From NCBI GenBank assembly GCA_910587755.1, contig CAJUNZ010000113.1, positions 1-7,722 on the forward strand: a stretch of DNA of 7,722 bases, written 5' to 3'. Positions 5,724 to 7,722 of the stretch are shown here, in pieces; the first letter of the stretch is position 1; every line of letters starts with the position of its first letter. The translations under genes and the position numbers were made by a program. Source of the stretch: an uncultured Acetatifactor sp. (GTDB lineage: Bacteria > Bacillota > Clostridia > Lachnospirales > Lachnospiraceae). The notes under the pieces were generated by a model. The model did no database searches, was not told the origin of the DNA, and was given only the letters and a program-made list of their open reading frames with translations.

Positions 5724-7124
5724 ATGAATCCTTATTATCTGGCAGTTGACATAGGAGCCTCCAGCGGGCGTCATATTCTGGCGCACCTGGAGAAGGGCAG
5801 AATGGAGCTGGAGGAGGTGTACCGTTTTCCCAATGGAATGGTGGAGAAGGACGGGGAGCATGTGTGGGATGTGGAGGAGCTTTTTACACAGATCAAGCTT
5901 GGAATGAAGAAATGTGCAGAGCTGGGCAAAATCCCTGTCAGTGTGGGGGTGGACACCTGGGGAGTGGACTTTGTGCTGCTTGACGGGGAGGGCCGCCGTA
6001 TTGGAAACGCAGTGGCTTACCGGGACGGGCGCACCAAAGGAATGGATGAGGAAGTATATAAACTGGTGCCGGAGGAGGAGCTATACGCGCGGACAGGGAT
6101 TCAGAAGGAGATGTTCAACACCATCTACCAGCTGATGGCCCTGAAGGTGAAGAAACCCGGGGAGCTTGAAGCGGCGGAGACCATGCTGATGATGCCGGAT
6201 TATTTCCACTACCTGCTCTCCGGCGTGGCAGCCACGGAGTACACCGAGGCCACCACAGGACAGCTGGTGAGCCCTGTTACCAGGGACTGGGACAGGGAGC
6301 TGCTGGAAAAACTTGGATTTCCGGGGAAAATATTCCAGAAAATCGTAACACCCGGGACGGTACTGGGAGAGCTGTCTCCCCAGGTGCAGCAGGAAGTGGG
6401 ATACAACTGCAGGGTGGTGGTGCCGGCAACTCATGACACCGCATCTGCCGTGGCGGCGGTTCCTGCGGACAGCGACAGTATTCTCTATATCAGTTCCGGC
6501 ACCTGGTCCCTTATGGGCACGGAGCTCACTGGGGCGGACTGCTCGCCCGGGTGCAGGGCGGCGGGACTGAGCAACGAGGGAGGCTGCGGGGATCGGTTCT
6601 GCTGTCTGAAAAATATTATGGGCCTGTGGATGATTCAGTCTGTGAAGAAGGAGATCGGGGGAGATCTTGGTTTTGGGGAGATCTGTGAGATGGCCTCAAA
6701 GTGTGACATTGCCTCCCTGGTGGACTGCAATGACAATCGATTCCTGGCTCCGGACAATATGACGGAGGAGGTCCGCAGCGCCTGCCGGGAGACCGGGCAG
6801 CAGGTGCCCCAGGGCGTGGACCAGGTGGCGGCGGTGATCTACCAGAGCCTGGCGAAATGCTATGCGGAGACGGCCAGGCAGCTGGAGCAGGTTACAGGGC
6901 GGAAGTTCGACTGTGTACATATCGTGGGAGGAGGGTCCAACGCGGAATACTTAAACAGGCTCACGGCCCGGAATACCGGCCTGCCCGTGTACGCAGGACC
7001 CGGGGAGGCCACCGCCATCGGGAATGTGGCCATACAGATGATTGCCGCAGGGGAGCTGAAGGATCTGAGAGAGGCCAGGGCCTGCGTGTTTGAGTCCTTT
7101 GGGGTGAAGAAGTATCAGGCGTAA
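5724..7124 (+). CDS. rhaB: Rhamnulokinase
   Basis: A 466-residue FGGY-family sugar kinase that phosphorylates L-rhamnulose at O-1 with ATP, the second step of L-rhamnose breakdown, in the cytoplasm. Visible motifs are VDIGASSGR at 8-16 (phosphate binding), GVDTWGVDFVLLD, PATHDTASAV with D238 as the likely catalytic base (matching D237 of the E. coli enzyme), ISSGTWSLMG, and IVGGGSNAEYLN at about 400-411 followed by GEATAIGN for nucleotide binding. Length is normal for RhaB. The ATG at 5724 is chosen because it starts directly before the first strand and has AAGGAG at 5707-5712, though an 11-nt spacer is long; an in-frame ATG at 5691 lacks a ribosome site and adds a non-homologous tail. Rhamnose isomerase and aldolase genes are not in the window, so its partners must lie elsewhere. 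Confidence 0.93.
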   Translation: MNPYYLAVDIGASSGRHILAHLEKGRMELEEVYRFPNGMVEKDGEHVWDVEELFTQIKLGMKKCAELGKIPVSVGVDTWGVDFVLLDGEGRRIGNAVAYRDGRTKGMDEEVYKLVPEEELYARTGIQKEMFNTIYQLMALKVKKPGELEAAETMLMMPDYFHYLLSGVAATEYTEATTGQLVSPVTRDWDRELLEKLGFPGKIFQKIVTPGTVLGELSPQVQQEVGYNCRVVVPATHDTASAVAAVPADSDSILYISSGTWSLMGTELTGADCSPGCRAAGLSNEGGCGDRFCCLKNIMGLWMIQSVKKEIGGDLGFGEICEMASKCDIASLVDCNDNRFLAPDNMTEEVRSACRETGQQVPQGVDQVAAVIYQSLAKCYAETARQLEQVTGRKFDCVHIVGGGSNAEYLNRLTARNTGLPVYAGPGEATAIGNVAIQMIAAGELKDLREARACVFESFGVKKYQA

Positions 7125-7188
7125 AGAAAGAAGAGCCGCAGATTGTGGAGTTTAACCGATAACGAAAGCCGCCAATTCTTCCTTTTTT

Positions 7189-7238
7189 GGCTCAGAGCTC
7201 CAACGGGTAGTGTTTTCCGTGTAGGAGACTTCTGAGCC
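7189..7238. other. Compound hairpin in the convergent spacer after rhaB
   Basis: GGCTCAGA (7189-7196) pairs with TCTGAGCC (7231-7238). Inside, CTCC pairs with GGAG and ACGG with CCGT, around a 10-nt loop, for 16 bp in three helices. GCCGCC (7168-7173) could also pair with GGCGGC (7265-7270) around the whole. A run of six T precedes it on the plus strand and only TTT follows, so it is an imperfect terminator. A structured RNA or a dispersed palindromic element is also possible. Confidence 0.5.
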
Positions 7239-7311
7239 TTTGCCTGTCAGGGGGAGGTTTCAGGGGCGGCCGATTTACTTTATCTGATATAAGTTTTATT
7301 GTGTGACTGCC

Positions 7312-7722
7312 TTATTTAAAACATATTCCACAGGTTGTAAAGCCCCTTGCCTTTAGCTCTTCTAAGGATTCGCTTGAAGTTGAATAATTCTGAGGAGCTA
7401 TTTTGGGAACAGAGCGGCAGCTTGGATAATGTATCTTCATTGATTTTGGGTTTATATTCAGCACATATGTATCGGTGGTATTTTGTTGGTCAGCATTGTC
7501 ATAGGTGTTAAAATTATTATCCTGTGAGCCAGTGCCCGTTCCCTGGTTTACAGGAGTCTCTGCAGGTACAGGGGTGGGCTCAGGAGTAGGAGCCTGTGTG
7601 GGAACCGGAGTGGGCTCTGGTGTAGGAACCGGAGTGGGAGCCTGTGTGGGCTCTGGTGTAGGAGCCTGTGTAGGAACCGGAGTGGGAGCCTGTGTGGGCT
7701 CTGGTGTAGGAGCCTGTGTAGG
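7312..7722 (-). CDS. C-terminal part of a Pro-Thr-repeat protein with a His/Cys domain (5' end outside window)
   Basis: The minus strand is open for 136 codons from the window edge to TAA at 7312-7314; the start is not in the window. The visible part has three regions. Residues 1-52 are thirteen four-residue units (PTQA, PTPE, PTPV), a typical extracellular spacer. Residues 53-85 are a polar Asn/Gln/Thr linker. Residues 86-136 form a small domain, YVLNINPKSMKIHYPSC through CGICFK, with H98, C102, C131 and C134 as likely metal ligands. Domains of this form occur at the C terminus of secreted Firmicutes proteins, including some nucleases and lipoproteins, and resemble Ada-type zinc domains; this comparison is from memory. 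The missing N-terminal part will decide the function. The last domain looks more AT-rich than rhaB. Confidence 0.8.
   Translation of the reverse strand, partial: PTQAPTPEPTQAPTPVPTQAPTPEPTQAPTPVPTPEPTPVPTQAPTPEPTPVPAETPVNQGTGTGSQDNNFNTYDNADQQNTTDTYVLNINPKSMKIHYPSCRSVPKIAPQNYSTSSESLEELKARGFTTCGICFK
7567..7722 (-). repeat. Nested tandem repeat, 12/24/48-bp periods
   Basis: Thirteen 12-bp units encode PTQA, PTPE or PTPV. A higher-order 48-bp period is exact: 7620-7674 and 7668-7722 are identical over 55 positions, encoding PTQAPTPEPTQAPTPV. The array runs off the window edge, so its full copy number is unknown. The left part (7567-7619) is more diverged, so the expansion is recent at the N-terminal side. 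Confidence 0.9.

Noticed and set aside
7125..7188. Terminator ending at the six-T run 7183-7188 after rhaB
   Set aside because: No stable stem lies directly upstream of the T-run; the only strong stem starts after it.
7567..7722. CRISPR array
   Set aside because: The repeats are contiguous with no unique spacers and stay in frame, encoding a Pro-Thr linker.

Overview
The window looks like chromosomal DNA of a Gram-positive gut Clostridia, most likely a Lachnospiraceae member. This is an inference from strong GGAGG-type ribosome sites, TGnTATAAT promoters, a double DUF1540 protein, a lipoprotein serpin, and a C-terminal His/Cys domain behind a Pro-Thr linker. GC is moderate to high. No rRNA, tRNA, CRISPR array, transposase or integrase was seen.

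Layout. Positions 2-34 may be the last ten codons of an upstream gene. Next come two plus-strand genes 52 bp apart: a membrane acyltransferase-3 family protein (225-1238) and a secreted lipoprotein serpin (1291-2604). A 222-bp spacer ending in a strong stem-loop leads to a 106-residue cysteine-rich protein with two DUF1540 domains (2827-3147), closed by a Rho-independent terminator (3184-3212). A 235-residue protein of unknown function follows from its own extended -10 promoter (3311-4018). It converges, across an 18-bp stem hairpin (4028-4069), on a minus-strand FAD-dependent oxidoreductase (4121-5515).

The oxidoreductase is driven by a perfect-consensus sigma-A promoter (5550-5578). Divergent from it is a rhamnulokinase gene, rhaB (5724-7124), whose predicted transcription start lies at the edge of a 14-bp inverted repeat (5640-5673). 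Downstream is a 187-bp convergent spacer with a compound hairpin (7189-7238). Last is the 3' part of a minus-strand gene (7312-7722) with a Pro-Thr tandem repeat and a C-terminal H-x3-C...C-x2-C domain, cut by the window edge.

Functionally this is a set of small independent transcription units rather than one pathway. The acyltransferase, the serpin and the terminal Pro-Thr protein point to the cell surface. The serpin would protect against extracellular proteases, and RhaB would act in L-rhamnose breakdown with partners encoded elsewhere. I found no clear evidence for an undescribed multi-gene system. The better leads are the two leader-region structures (before the DUF1540 gene and before rhaB), the unassigned 235-residue protein and the compound hairpin near 7200.
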